Assembly: GCA_022843945.1 (NCBI GenBank)
Contig: JALHMR010000019.1
Coordinates: 1 to 64,000 of the forward strand
Direction: 5' to 3'
DNA length: 64,000 bases
DNA from: Rhodospirillaceae bacterium
GTDB lineage: Bacteria; Pseudomonadota; Alphaproteobacteria; CACIAM-22H2
Below the pieces are notes generated by a model that was given only the letters and a program-made list of their open reading frames with translations, was not told the origin of the DNA and did no database searches. Both the position numbers and the translations under genes were made by a program. This document shows, piece by piece, positions 36,924-46,261 of the stretch (within the stretch, counting starts at the first letter, position 1; the number at the start of each line of letters is the position of its first letter).

Positions 36924-37442
36924 TCAGGCGACGTCGCGCCGCGACTCGGTCGTCGCCGGCGCATCGAAATTGCGGCACATCTGCTCCAGCGCCCAGCGCA
37001 CCAGCTCCACCGCCGGGGCCGGCACGCCGGCGATCGCCGCCTCGTTGACGGCGCGCACCATCGGCCAGATGCGGGCGAAGAGGCGCTCGCCCTCGGCGGT
37101 CAGCGCGAGAAGCGTCACGCGCGCGTCGCTGGTGTCGGTGAGCCGGCTGATCCAGCCGGCCCGCACCATGCGGTCGGCCGTGCGCGACAGGGTGGCGCGC
37201 TCGATATTGCTGAGGTCGGCAAGCTCGCTCATCGACAGGCGCTGGCGGCTGTGGAGCGAGCCCAGCACGCGCCATTCGGGCACGCGCACGCCGGCGGGCT
37301 TCAGCGCCGCGGCCAGCTCCCGGTCCCGGCGGACCAGCAGCTGGGTGGTCCAGAAGAAGAGATGGCGATCGAGGGAGAATTCCGGCCCCGCCCCGGTCCC
37401 GGAGGTGCCCGCCTCGTGGGTCTCTGAAGTCTGTCGCGCCAT
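36924..37442 (-). CDS. MarR-family transcriptional regulator
   Basis: A 172-residue winged-helix regulator (VPEWRVLGSLHSRQRLSMSE, LADLSNIERATLSRTADRMV, wing with TDTSDARVTLLALTAEGERLF), paralogous to the gene at 34275. It is the first gene of the dioxygenase operon, 11 bases upstream of the alpha subunit, and divergent from the 2-hydroxyacid dehydrogenase at 37659. Its operator is probably in the 216-base gap 37443-37658, where I see no clear palindrome. Confidence 0.9.
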   Translation of the reverse strand: MARQTSETHEAGTSGTGAGPEFSLDRHLFFWTTQLLVRRDRELAAALKPAGVRVPEWRVLGSLHSRQRLSMSELADLSNIERATLSRTADRMVRAGWISRLTDTSDARVTLLALTAEGERLFARIWPMVRAVNEAAIAGVPAPAVELVRWALEQMCRNFDAPATTESRRDVA

Positions 37443-37658
37443 GGTCTAGGCCCTCCCCGCCCCGTCGATACGACCCCGAGCGTGGACCGAGATATGTGCG
37501 AATCCAAGCATTTTAGCGGGACCTTACTGGTAAAGTCAGCGTTTAATCTACCTAAACACTTGCATTTGCACGCAAAAATCCCTCCCTGGGTTGCCGTTGC
37601 GCCGGCCGCGCCGGTCGATATCATCCGCGCCCACAACATACGGGCAGATCGGAACACC

Positions 37659-38828
37659 ATGCTGGGACTGGTACGGGCGTCGGAAGTCGCGCGCGCGCAA
37701 TCGATCATGGACCTGCGCGGCCTGGCGCGCCGACGGCTGCCGCGCGCCGTGTTCGACTTCTTCGACGGCGGCGCGGAGGACGAGCAGACGCTGGCCGAGA
37801 ACCGCGCCGCCTTCCAGCGCACCCGGCTGATCCCCCGCGTGCTCAACGATGTCTCGGCCGTCGACTTGTCGACCACGATCCTCGGCGTCCCGTCAGCGCT
37901 GCCGATCTGTGTCGGCCCGACCGGCGCCGCGGGCTTCGGCGGGCACGGCACCGACGTCAACATCGCCCGCGCCGCGGCGGCGACCGGCGTCCCTTACGCG
38001 CTCTCGACCTCGGCCACCGCCTCGATCGAGCGGATCAAGGAGAATGCCCCCGGCCGGCTGTGGTTCCAGGTCTACATCCTGAAGCAGCGCGAATTCACCA
38101 ACGGCCTGATCGACCGCGCGCGCGACGCCGGCTACGAGGCGATCATGGTCACCGTCGACCTCGCCGTCGGCGGCAAGCGCGAGCGCGACCTGCGCAACCA
38201 TTTCGGCATACCCTTCGCCTACACGCCCAAGAACGTCTGCGACTTCGCCTCGCGCCCGCTCTGGGCGCTGTCCATGCTGCAGAAGGGCACGCCGCAATTC
38301 GAGAACCTCGCCGGCTTCGTGCCGCAGGGGGCGAGCGCCTCGCAGGTCGGCTCCTCGGTCGGGCGCAACTACGATCCGTCGTTCGACTGGGAGGCGCTGA
38401 AGGCGATGCGCGACCGCTGGCCGCGCAAGATGCTGGTCAAGGGCATCTCGCATCCGGCCGACGCCGAGCGCCTGGTGAAGATGGGCGTCGACTGCGTCGT
38501 CGTCTCCAACCACGGCGGGCGGCAATTAGACGGCGCCATCGCCTCTTTAGACGCGCTGCCCGCCGTCGTTCAGGCGGTTGGCGGCAAGGCCGAGGTGATC
38601 GTCGATGGCGGCGTGCGCCGCGGCGGCGACGTGGTCAAGGCGCTGGCGCTGGGCGCCCGAGCGGTGATCGTCGGCCGGGCGACGCTCTACGGGGCGTGCG
38701 CCGGCGGCGAAACCGGCGCCCAGAAGGCGCTGACCATCCTCACCGACGAACTGCGCCGCACCATGCAGCTCTGCGGCATCACCCGCATCGATCAGATCGG
38801 ACCGGAGCTGATCGCGCGGCGGCCCTAA
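37659..38828 (+). CDS. FMN-dependent alpha-hydroxy-acid dehydrogenase (LldD/MdlB-like)
   Basis: A 389-residue TIM-barrel flavoenzyme oxidising a 2-hydroxy acid such as lactate or mandelate. Family motifs visible: LARRRLPRAVFDFFDGGAED, CVGPTGAAGFGGHGTD, the catalytic His region VVVSNHGGRQLDGA, and the phosphate-binding IVDGGVRRGGDVVKALALGA. The ATG at 37659 removes a non-family extension that is open from 37482. Because it is divergent from the dioxygenase operon, mandelate-type aromatic hydroxy acids are a reasonable substrate guess. Confidence 0.88.
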   Translation: MLGLVRASEVARAQSIMDLRGLARRRLPRAVFDFFDGGAEDEQTLAENRAAFQRTRLIPRVLNDVSAVDLSTTILGVPSALPICVGPTGAAGFGGHGTDVNIARAAAATGVPYALSTSATASIERIKENAPGRLWFQVYILKQREFTNGLIDRARDAGYEAIMVTVDLAVGGKRERDLRNHFGIPFAYTPKNVCDFASRPLWALSMLQKGTPQFENLAGFVPQGASASQVGSSVGRNYDPSFDWEALKAMRDRWPRKMLVKGISHPADAERLVKMGVDCVVVSNHGGRQLDGAIASLDALPAVVQAVGGKAEVIVDGGVRRGGDVVKALALGARAVIVGRATLYGACAGGETGAQKALTILTDELRRTMQLCGITRIDQIGPELIARRP

Positions 38829-38830
38829 CT

Positions 38831-38910
38831 GTCATGCCCGCGGAAGCGGGCATCCAGACTCAGATTGTAAGGGGCGCGCTTCGCGCGCGATATTCTGCTG
38901 GATCCCGGAT
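38831..38910. repeat. REP-like palindromic repeat
   Basis: gtcatgcccgcggaagcggg followed by catccag forms a stem-loop, and ctggatcccggat near 38898 pairs with its right part. The left portion resembles the element between parA and parB (12271). Confidence 0.5.
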
Positions 38911-38918
38911 CGGCGCTC

Positions 38919-38940
38919 GACGCGGCCTAAAGGCCGCGTC
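38919..38940. terminator. Hairpin at the convergent end of the 2-hydroxyacid dehydrogenase and mnmE
   Basis: A perfect 9-bp stem (gacgcggcc and ggccgcgtc) with a taaa loop touches the mnmE stop codon. It could end transcription from both sides; there is no long T-run, so it may be weak or need Rho. Confidence 0.45.
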
Positions 38941-40315
38941 ACTTCCCGATGCAGAACTCCCGGAAGATCACGTCGAGCACGTCTTCGACGCCGACCCGGC
39001 CGGTGATCTTGCCCAGCGCCCGGGCGGCGAGGCGCAGATCCTCGGTGATCAGCTCCGGCGCGATCTTGCCAGTGGCCGCCCCGGCCAGCGCCCGGTCGAG
39101 CGCGCCGACGCAATCGGCCAAAGCCTCGCGGTGACGCGTGCGGGTGATGATCGGCGCGCTGGTGCCCACCGCGCCCAGCCGGTCGGCTACCTCGCGCTCG
39201 AGCGTGGCGAACAGCGCGTTGATGCCCAGCCCCGTCTTGGCCGACAGCGGATGCACGGCATGGCCGCCCAGCCCCGGCACGCCGGCGGTCACCAGGTCGA
39301 TCTTGTTGGCGACCACGATGGTGTCTGAATCGGCGAGCCTGGCCACCGCGGGATCGACCTCGCGCTCGCAGCCGTCGAGCACCAGGATCTTGAGATCGGC
39401 GGACAGGGCGCGCAGCAGGGCGCGGCGGATACCCTCCCGCTCGATATCGAGCTGCGCGTCGCCGCTGATATCGGAGAGATCGCGCAAACCCGCGGTGTCG
39501 GCCAGGATCACGGGATAGCCGTTGAGGTCCATCTGCACTTCGATGACATCGCGCGTGGTGCCGGCGGTGGCGGCCACGATCGCCGCCTCGCGCTGCGCCA
39601 GGCGGTTGAGCAGGCTCGACTTGCCGGCGTTGGGCGGGCCGATGATGGCGATCGACAGGCCCTCGCGCAGCCGCTCGCCGCGCTGATCGCCGAGCTGGGC
39701 ACGGATCTCCGAAGCCACCGTGGCAAGCAGCGGCCGCAAGCCGGCGATCATGCCGCCCGGCACGTCGCCCTCGTCGGGGAAATCGATCTCGGCCTCGGCC
39801 TGGGCGAGCGCGGTGACCAGGCGCACGCGCCAGGACTCGGTCAACCGCCCGAGCTCGCCCGAGAGCTGGCGCAGCGCCTGCTTGCGCTGGGCCTCGGTGT
39901 CGGCGGCGATCAGGTCGGCCAGGCCCTCCACCTCGGACAGGTCCAGTTTGCCGGCATCGAAGGCGCGGCGCGTGAATTCGCCCGCCTGGGCGAGGCGCAG
40001 GCCCGGGATGCCGCCGAGCGCCTGCAGGACGGAAGCCAGGACCGCCCGGCCGCCATGCAGATGGAGCTCCGCGACATCCTCGCCGGTAAAGCTGTTCGGC
40101 CCCGGGAACCACAAAGCGAGCGCGTCATCCAGCACCTCGCTGCTGACCGGATCCTGAAGGCGGACGCGCTTGGCATGGCGCGCCGCCGGGCGCCGGCGCC
40201 GGGACAGGATATCGAGCGCATCGCCGGCCTTCGGCCCCGAAACACGCACCACCGCCACGGCCGCCCTGCCGGTGGCGGTCGAGGGCGCATAGATGGTGAG
40301 ACGGTCCCCGCGCAT
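38939..40315 (-). CDS. mnmE: tRNA modification GTPase MnmE
   Basis: MnmE (TrmE) is a potassium-activated GTPase that partners MnmG to modify U34 of tRNAs. The 458-residue protein has the N-terminal folate-binding domain (MRGDRLTIYAPSTATGRAAV), G-domain motifs GPPNAGKSS, DTAGLRD and NKID, and the C-terminal FCIGK with the catalytic cysteine. In related genomes it usually precedes mnmG directly; here they are about 23 kb apart and the accessory genes between them break the usual cluster. Confidence 0.96.
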   Translation of the reverse strand: MRGDRLTIYAPSTATGRAAVAVVRVSGPKAGDALDILSRRRRPAARHAKRVRLQDPVSSEVLDDALALWFPGPNSFTGEDVAELHLHGGRAVLASVLQALGGIPGLRLAQAGEFTRRAFDAGKLDLSEVEGLADLIAADTEAQRKQALRQLSGELGRLTESWRVRLVTALAQAEAEIDFPDEGDVPGGMIAGLRPLLATVASEIRAQLGDQRGERLREGLSIAIIGPPNAGKSSLLNRLAQREAAIVAATAGTTRDVIEVQMDLNGYPVILADTAGLRDLSDISGDAQLDIEREGIRRALLRALSADLKILVLDGCEREVDPAVARLADSDTIVVANKIDLVTAGVPGLGGHAVHPLSAKTGLGINALFATLEREVADRLGAVGTSAPIITRTRHREALADCVGALDRALAGAATGKIAPELITEDLRLAARALGKITGRVGVEDVLDVIFREFCIGK

Positions 40316-40362
40316 GGCCTCTCCTTATAGGACTGGGGTATAGGCCCAGCCGGCCCCCCAAG

Positions 40363-41403
40363 CTAGAGCAGGAGCCTAGCGCGCCCCGCCATTCGGGGTG
40401 ATGCGGGGCGGGCTGAGGCGGGGGCAAAGGCGCGACGGTAGGCGGTGGGCGTGGTGCGCAGCACCCGGCTGAAATGATGGCGCAGCGTCTCCGGGGCGAG
40501 GCCGCAGGCGTAGCTGACGCGCTCGATCGACTGATCGGTGGTCTCGAGAAGCTCCTGGGCATGCCGCAGGCGCTGGCGGGTCAGCCACTCGTTGGGCGTG
40601 GCGCCGGTCTCCTGGCGGAAGCGACGCTCGAAGGTACGCAGGCTCATATGCGCCTGTTCGGCGAGACGCGACACGGTCAGTTCCTCGTCGAGCCGCCCGA
40701 CCGCCCAGTCCAGCACCTTGGCCAGCGTCGCGCCGCTGCCCGTGTCGGCGCTTGGCGGGGCGATGTACTGCGACTGGCCGCCATCGCGATGCGGCGAGGC
40801 CACCAGCCGCTTGGCCACGGCATTGGCGACGCGCGCACCATAGTCGCGGCGCACGAGATGCAGGCAGAGATCGATGCCTGCGGCGCTGCCCGCCGAGGTC
40901 AGCAGGCTGCCCTCGTCGACATAGAGCACGCCGGGATCAACCTTGATTTTCGGGTACCGGCGCTGAAGTTCATCCGTGTAACGCCAATGCGTGGTGGCGC
41001 GCCGGCCGTCGAGCAAGCCGGCCTCGGCCAGCACGAAGACGCCGGAGCAGATGGTCAGGATGCGGCAGCCCCGGGCATGGGCGCGGCGAAGAGCCGCCAG
41101 CAGCTTCTCCGGCGGCGGCTCGCGGCGGTCACGCCAGCCGGGGATGACGATGGTGCCGGCGCAGCCCAGCCGCTCGAGCCCGTGCCTGGGCTGCATGACG
41201 ATGCCGCCGATGGCCCGCAACGGTCCCGGCTCCAGGCCGGCGACCACGAACTTGTACCAGGGGAAATCGAACTCCGGCCGCTTGAGGCCGAAGACCTCCA
41301 CCGTCACGCCGAACTCGAAGGTACACAGCCCGTCATAGGCGAGCGCCACCACGAGGCGGTTCTTCGGCCCCTTTTTCGGGACGAGGCGCGGAGGCTGCGG
41401 CAT
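40363..41403 (-). CDS. GlxA-family AraC-type transcriptional regulator
   Basis: A 346-residue regulator with an N-terminal DJ-1/PfpI-like domain (VVALAYDGLCTFEFGVTVEV, ILTICSGVFVLAEAGLLDGRRATTH with the nucleophile-elbow cysteine) and a C-terminal AraC domain with two helix-turn-helix motifs (LAEQAHMSLRTFERRFRQET and CGLAPETLRHHFSRVLRTTP). Such GlxA regulators control amine or choline-derivative catabolism in several proteobacteria; the target here is unknown. It ends 48 bases from mnmE and is divergent from the rhodanese gene. Confidence 0.9.
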   Translation of the reverse strand: MPQPPRLVPKKGPKNRLVVALAYDGLCTFEFGVTVEVFGLKRPEFDFPWYKFVVAGLEPGPLRAIGGIVMQPRHGLERLGCAGTIVIPGWRDRREPPPEKLLAALRRAHARGCRILTICSGVFVLAEAGLLDGRRATTHWRYTDELQRRYPKIKVDPGVLYVDEGSLLTSAGSAAGIDLCLHLVRRDYGARVANAVAKRLVASPHRDGGQSQYIAPPSADTGSGATLAKVLDWAVGRLDEELTVSRLAEQAHMSLRTFERRFRQETGATPNEWLTRQRLRHAQELLETTDQSIERVSYACGLAPETLRHHFSRVLRTTPTAYRRAFAPASARPASPRMAGRARLLL

Positions 41404-41492
41404 TGGCGGATTATGACCGGATATTGGCGTTCCCGCCAGTGGCGCCGGGCCGCGCCGGCGCTAGGCTGGCGGCATCAGATGGAGGTTCCCCC

Positions 41493-41918
41493 ATGCCGTC
41501 GCGCATCACCGAGACCCCGCCCGCCGCCTCGCCCGACGCCGCCGCCCATTTCGAGCGCCGCCTCGCCTTCGAGACCGATTGCTGGGACGTGCATGCCAGC
41601 CTCGACGACGGCAGCGCTGATTTCACTCTGGTCGATGTGCGCAGCCCCGCGCTGTTCGCCAGGGGGCACGTCAAGGGGGCGGTCAACATCCCGCATCGCG
41701 AGCTGACAGCCGAGCGGCTGCGGGCCTACACGCAGAGCACCGTGTTCGTCGTCTACTGCGCCGGCCCGCACTGCAACGGCGCCAACAAGGCGGCGCTGCG
41801 CCTGGCGCGGCTCGGCCGGCCGGTGAAGGAGATGATCGGCGGCATCACCGGCTGGTGTGATGAGGGCTTCGCGCTGGAGCGCGGGGCCGCGGTCAGCCGG
41901 GGCGAAAGCGCAGCTTGA
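41493..41918 (+). CDS. Rhodanese-like sulfurtransferase domain protein
   Basis: A 141-residue single rhodanese domain with FTLVDVRSPALFARGHVKGA and an active-site loop VVYCAGPHCNGANKAAL. The cysteine of YCAGPHC is the likely persulfide carrier, though the loop differs from the typical CRxG form. The ATG at 41493 follows GGAGG. It overlaps the convergent 2OG oxygenase gene by 26 bases. Confidence 0.85.
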   Translation: MPSRITETPPAASPDAAAHFERRLAFETDCWDVHASLDDGSADFTLVDVRSPALFARGHVKGAVNIPHRELTAERLRAYTQSTVFVVYCAGPHCNGANKAALRLARLGRPVKEMIGGITGWCDEGFALERGAAVSRGESAA

Positions 41919-42537
41919 TGTTGAAGGCGATGGAGATGCGCTCGCCCGCGCCGTGGAACGTGTTGACGTAGTGGTAGAGCCAGGACGGGAAGATCAGCAT
42001 CAGTCCCGGCTCGGGCGCCACGCGCAGCTTGGGCAGCGCCGTGGGTCCACCGAGGCTCGGCAGGGTGGCGCCCATGCGCGGATCGAGAAACTCGATCATG
42101 CCGTTCTCCGGCGGACCGGCCGGATCGGGCGAGCCGACGGCGACGTAATAGACGCCCGACCAGTCGCAGTCGGGATGGTTGTGGATCTTGTGATAGCTGC
42201 CGTTGCGCACGACGTTCGCCCAGGCGCCGCCGTCCAGGTCGACATTGATACGCCCGGCACTCGCCAGGTCGGCCATCGCGAAACTGGTCATCTCCTGGAT
42301 CGCCTGGGCGATCCAGTTGCGGAACGGCGCGATCTCCGGGTCCGGCCAGTCGAGCAGGTCCTCCTTCGAATGCCAGCCGCCGATCAGGCTGCGGGTGATG
42401 CCCGCCTCGCGCTGCTCGCGCGCCAGGATGGCGCGCTTCAGCCCGTCGTTGACCGCGCCGGCGTCGAAGCGCTTGCGCAGGATCGGCGTGGGAAAAGCCA
42501 GGGCGATCGATTCGTTGAGCTTGTACTCGGGCTGCAT
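41893..42537 (-). CDS. Putative 2-oxoglutarate/iron-dependent oxygenase
   Basis: A 214-residue protein resembling a family of putative 2OG-Fe(II) oxygenases: ESIALAFPTPILRKRF, YHKIHNHPDCDWSGVYYV (iron-binding His-x-Asp region) and LIFPSWLYHYVNTFHGAGER with the second histidine and a 2OG-binding arginine, ending in SIAFNIKLRF. The ATG at 42537 was preferred over an upstream one at 42582 because the family starts near MQPEYKLNESI. Substrate unknown; it heads no clear operon but follows the 2Fe-2S protein gene by 10 bases. Confidence 0.75.
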   Translation of the reverse strand: MQPEYKLNESIALAFPTPILRKRFDAGAVNDGLKRAILAREQREAGITRSLIGGWHSKEDLLDWPDPEIAPFRNWIAQAIQEMTSFAMADLASAGRINVDLDGGAWANVVRNGSYHKIHNHPDCDWSGVYYVAVGSPDPAGPPENGMIEFLDPRMGATLPSLGGPTALPKLRVAPEPGLMLIFPSWLYHYVNTFHGAGERISIAFNIKLRFRPG

Positions 42538-42547
42538 CAGCGCACCG

Positions 42548-42949
42548 TCAGTCCTTCTTCTTTTCGGGCTTCGGTGGGTCATCGCCGGGGCGCAGCATCA
42601 GCCGCGTCGCCCGGCCGCCCTCGACCAGGTGGCGCTGCAGGATCTCGTCCATGTCTGCGCGGGTCTTGGGCGAGTACCACACACCTTCGGGATAGACGAC
42701 GACCGACGGCCCGAGCTCGCAGCGCTCCAGGCAGCCGGCGTTGTTGATGCGCACGTCCTTCAGGCCGAGCTCCTTGGCCCGCATCTTCATGTAGTCGCGC
42801 AGCTCCACCGAGCCCTTGGCCTTGCAGCAGCCGCGCGGATGATCGGGCGGGCGCTCGTTGGTGCAGACGAAGACGTGGCGCTTGTAGAAGAGCGGCGGGT
42901 CTTCGTCGGTCGCGTTGATCGGAACGGGCGGGCGGTCGTCGGGCGTCAT
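42548..42949 (-). CDS. 2Fe-2S ferredoxin (thioredoxin-like fold)
   Basis: A 133-residue protein with a thioredoxin-like 2Fe-2S domain: KRHVFVCTNERPPDHPRGCC and VRINNAGCLERCELGPSVVV supply four cysteines spaced as in COG3411 ferredoxins. The C-terminus is basic and proline-rich (KPEKKKD). It lies between the oxygenase and the DUF6489-like gene and may donate electrons to the neighbouring 2OG or other enzymes; that link is contextual only. Confidence 0.8.
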   Translation of the reverse strand: MTPDDRPPVPINATDEDPPLFYKRHVFVCTNERPPDHPRGCCKAKGSVELRDYMKMRAKELGLKDVRINNAGCLERCELGPSVVVYPEGVWYSPKTRADMDEILQRHLVEGGRATRLMLRPGDDPPKPEKKKD

Positions 42950-42982
42950 GGCGAGTTCTTCATCAGAATCGGGGTGAAATCG

Positions 42983-43234
42983 TCACCGGGAGTTGGGGCC
43001 TTTGGTCGCCGCGCTCATCTGCGCCCAGAACATCTTCTGCATCTGCTCCAGCCCCTCGAGCGAGGCCGGCAGCCAGGTCTTCAGCATCTGCTCGGGGTCC
43101 ATGGCGCGGATGTTCTGCTCCATCCGCTTCTGGACCTCGGCCATAAGCGCGTCCTGCATCGGCTGGACGTTCGGCAGGCCAAAGAACGTCCGCGCCTCCT
43201 CGGGCGTGCAGTCGATGTTGATCGTCACCTTCAT
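42983..43234 (-). CDS. DUF6489-like small protein
   Basis: An 83-residue protein (starts MKVTINIDCTPEEARTFFGL, with PNVQPMQDALMAEVQKRM). The pattern matches a small alphaproteobacterial family of unknown function that I recall as DUF6489. Helical with methionine-rich C-terminus. It is the first gene of a run including the ferredoxin. Confidence 0.65.
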   Translation of the reverse strand: MKVTINIDCTPEEARTFFGLPNVQPMQDALMAEVQKRMEQNIRAMDPEQMLKTWLPASLEGLEQMQKMFWAQMSAATKGPNSR

Positions 43235-43394
43235 CGCCGGTGTCCTTGGCTTGGCTGCTGTAGATCGCTTGCAAAGTAAAGGAAACGGCGCGGCGCGCCT
43301 AGCGCTCGAGTGTCACAGGGCCGGTCGGGAACCGCCTGATAACCCTACGGTTATTGGGTTGTCCGGTTGAATACACACGCTTAAGGTTCGTCGC

Positions 43395-45476
43395 ATGAGC
43401 CCGCCCGACTCCCCGGACGCGTTTCCCGCGGAAAACCTGCTCGGGCGCGAGACCAGCCCTTATCTGCTGCAGCACAAGGGTAATCCCGTCCACTGGCGGG
43501 CCTGGGGCGAGGCGGCCTTCGCCGAGGCCCGGGCGCGCGACGTGCCGGTCCTGCTGTCGGTCGGCTATGCGGCCTGCCACTGGTGCCACGTCATGGAGCA
43601 CGAGAGCTTCGAGAACGAGGCCACGGCCGGGCTGATGAACCAGCTGTTCGTCAACGTCAAGGTCGACCGCGAAGAGCGGCCGGATATCGACACCATCTAC
43701 ATGAGCGCCCTGCACATGATGGGCGAACAGGGCGGCTGGCCGCTCACCATGTTCCTGACGCCCGAGGGCAAGCCGTTCTGGGGCGGCACCTATTTTCCGC
43801 CCGACGCCCGCTACGGCCGGCCCGGCTTCCCCGATGTCCTGCGCGGCATCTCCCAGGCCTGGAAGACCAAGCGCGAGCAGGTCAGCGAGAACGTGCGCGT
43901 GCTGGTCGACGCCCTCCACCAGCGCCAGGTCTCGCAGCCGGGCAGCCGGATCGAGACCGGGATGCTCGACCGGATCGCCGATCATCTCGTCGGGGCGTTC
44001 GATCCGGTTCTGGGCGGCCTGCGCGGCGCGCCCAAGTTTCCCCAGTGCTCCATCGTCGAGCAGCTGTGGCGCGCCTGGCTGCGCACCGGCCGCCGGACCG
44101 GCAACGCGCAGCTGCGCCATACGGTCACCGTCACGCTCGACCGCATGAGCCAGGGCGGTATCTACGATCATCTCGGCGGCGGCTTCGCCCGCTACTCGAC
44201 CGACGAGCAATGGCTGGCGCCGCATTTCGAGAAGATGCTCTACGACAATGCCCAGATGGTCAGCGTGCTGACGCTGATCTGGCAGGATACGAAAAGCCCG
44301 CTTTACGCCGCGCGGGTCGCCGAAACCGTGGCCTGGCTCGAACGGGAGATGATCGCCGAGCACGGCTGTTTCGCCTCCACCCTGGACGCCGATTCCGAGG
44401 GCGAGGAAGGCAAGTTCTATGTCTGGACCGAGGCGGAGATCGACGCCCTGCTCGGCGGCGAGGCGGCGTTCTTCAAGGAGCAGTACGACGTCAAGGCCGG
44501 CGGCAACTGGGAAGGCCACACCATCCTCAACCGCTCGCACAAGATGCTGCTGGGCGACGAGGCGCACGAGGCGAGGCTGGCCCGGGCGCGCGCCATCCTG
44601 TTCGCCGAGCGGGCCAGGCGGATTCCGCCGGCCCGCGACGACAAGGTACTGGCCGACTGGAACGGGCTGATGATCGCCGGCCTGGCACGCGCCGGCTTCG
44701 CCTTCGAGCGCCCCGACTGGATTGCACTGGCCGCCAGCGCCTTCGACGCGGTGATGACCCACCTGCGGGCCCCCGAGGGGGCGGCCGATGCCGGGCGCCT
44801 GCGCCATTCCTATCGCCAGGGCCGCGCCCAGCACGCCGCCATGCTCGACGACTACGCCGCCCTGGCGCTCGCCGCCGTGCTGCTGCATGAGGTCACCGGC
44901 GAAACAGCCTATCTCGCCCGGGCCCGCGAGCTGGTCGGCGATGCCGATACCTGGTACTGGGACGCCGCCGCCGGCGGCTACTTCTTCACCGCGGCGGATG
45001 CGCCCGGCCTGATCACCCGCACCAAGTCGGCCCATGACAATGCCACGCCGTCGGGCAACGGGCTCCTGGCCCAAGCCCTGGCGCGGCTCTATTTCCTGAC
45101 CGGCGACACCGCCTACCGTGACCGGGCCGAGGCGACGATCGGGGCGTTCTCCGGCGAGCTCGGCAAGAATTTCTTTCCGCTCTCCACCCTGCTGATCGCT
45201 GCCGATCTGCTGGCGAAGCCGCTGCAGGTGGTGATCGTCGGCGCGCCGGACGAGCCGCGCACGAGCGCGCTGATCCGCGCCGTCGCCGGGGCAGGATCGC
45301 TGCCCAACCTCGTGCTCCAGCTGGTGCCGCCCGCCGCGGCCCTGCCCGTCTCCCACCCGGCCCACGGCAAGGGCCTGGTGGGCGGCCTGCCGGCGGCCTA
45401 TGTCTGCGAGGGACCGGTGTGCTCGGCGCCGGTCACCAAGGCCGAAGCACTCGCCCAGGATTTGCGGTCCCGCTAG
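43395..45476 (+). CDS. Thioredoxin-domain protein of the YyaL/DUF255 family
   Basis: A 693-residue protein with an N-terminal thioredoxin-like domain that includes [20 protein letters not shown] and the conserved [17 protein letters not shown] motif, followed by a glycosidase-like alpha/alpha toroid ([19 protein letters not shown] and others). Bacterial YyaL and the human SPATA20 protein belong here; function is poorly defined, maybe in stress or nutrient response. Full length. Divergent from the DUF6489-like gene. Confidence 0.92.
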   Translation: MSPPDSPDAFPAENLLGRETSPYLLQHKGNPVHWRAWGEAAFAEARARDVPVLLSVGYAACHWCHVMEHESFENEATAGLMNQLFVNVKVDREERPDIDTIYMSALHMMGEQGGWPLTMFLTPEGKPFWGGTYFPPDARYGRPGFPDVLRGISQAWKTKREQVSENVRVLVDALHQRQVSQPGSRIETGMLDRIADHLVGAFDPVLGGLRGAPKFPQCSIVEQLWRAWLRTGRRTGNAQLRHTVTVTLDRMSQGGIYDHLGGGFARYSTDEQWLAPHFEKMLYDNAQMVSVLTLIWQDTKSPLYAARVAETVAWLEREMIAEHGCFASTLDADSEGEEGKFYVWTEAEIDALLGGEAAFFKEQYDVKAGGNWEGHTILNRSHKMLLGDEAHEARLARARAILFAERARRIPPARDDKVLADWNGLMIAGLARAGFAFERPDWIALAASAFDAVMTHLRAPEGAADAGRLRHSYRQGRAQHAAMLDDYAALALAAVLLHEVTGETAYLARARELVGDADTWYWDAAAGGYFFTAADAPGLITRTKSAHDNATPSGNGLLAQALARLYFLTGDTAYRDRAEATIGAFSGELGKNFFPLSTLLIAADLLAKPLQVVIVGAPDEPRTSALIRAVAGAGSLPNLVLQLVPPAAALPVSHPAHGKGLVGGLPAAYVCEGPVCSAPVTKAEALAQDLRSR

Positions 45477-45521
45477 CGGTCGCGGTAGTTTCACCGCCGC
45501 GCTCCGGGGAGGGGGTGCCGC

Positions 45522-46223
45522 GTGTCCAGCACGATCAAGATCAACGCCGGCAACGGCAACAGTTTTTCGGCCTATGTCGCCAATAAGAAGGGTGTGCAGG
45601 GGGGGCGCGGCATCCTGCTGATCCAGGAGATCTTCGGGGTCAACCAGACGATGCGCGACCTGGCCGACGATTTTTCGCTGCTCGGCTATGTCGTCGTCTG
45701 CCCGGATCTGTTCTGGCGCATCAGGCCCGAGATCCGCCTGGAGAATTACGACAAGGCTGACTGGGACGCCGCCTTCGGCTACTTCAAGGCCTTCGACGTC
45801 GACCGCGGCGTGGAGGACCTCAAGGCGACGCTTGCCCATATGCGCGGCATGAAGGAGATCACCAGCAAGGTCGCGGCGATCGGCTACTGCCTGGGCGGCA
45901 AGCTGGCCTACCTGATGGCGACCCGGTCCGACATCGACGCCTCGGTGAGCTACTACGGCGTCGGTCTCGAGGGGCTGCTCGACGAAGCGCCGCGCATCGC
46001 CCGGCCCCTGATGATCCACATGGCCGGCAAGGACCAGTTCGTGCCGCCGCCGGCCCAGGCCAAGATCCAGGCGGCGCTGTCCCACCATCCCAACGTGGCG
46101 CTCCACGTCTACGAGGAGCAGGATCACGCCTTCGCCCGTGTCGGCGGCGATCACTGGGATCCTACCGCAGCGGCCATCGCCAACGAATCGACCGTCAGGT
46201 TCCTGCGCCAGGCCCTGGCCTGA
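45522..46223 (+). CDS. Dienelactone hydrolase family protein
   Basis: A 233-residue alpha/beta hydrolase with the catalytic cysteine motif IGYCLGGKLAYL, an Asp region HMAGKDQFVPP and the histidine in YEEQDHAFARVGG. The family hydrolyses dienelactones in chlorocatechol degradation, but many members have other substrates. GTG start at 45522 after a GGGGAGGGGG purine run. First gene of a probable operon with the quinone oxidoreductase 38 bases downstream. Confidence 0.88.
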   Translation: MSSTIKINAGNGNSFSAYVANKKGVQGGRGILLIQEIFGVNQTMRDLADDFSLLGYVVVCPDLFWRIRPEIRLENYDKADWDAAFGYFKAFDVDRGVEDLKATLAHMRGMKEITSKVAAIGYCLGGKLAYLMATRSDIDASVSYYGVGLEGLLDEAPRIARPLMIHMAGKDQFVPPPAQAKIQAALSHHPNVALHVYEEQDHAFARVGGDHWDPTAAAIANESTVRFLRQALA

Positions 46224-46261
46224 CTTCCGCCCTCTCCGAACTCCAACAGCGAGTGTGACCC

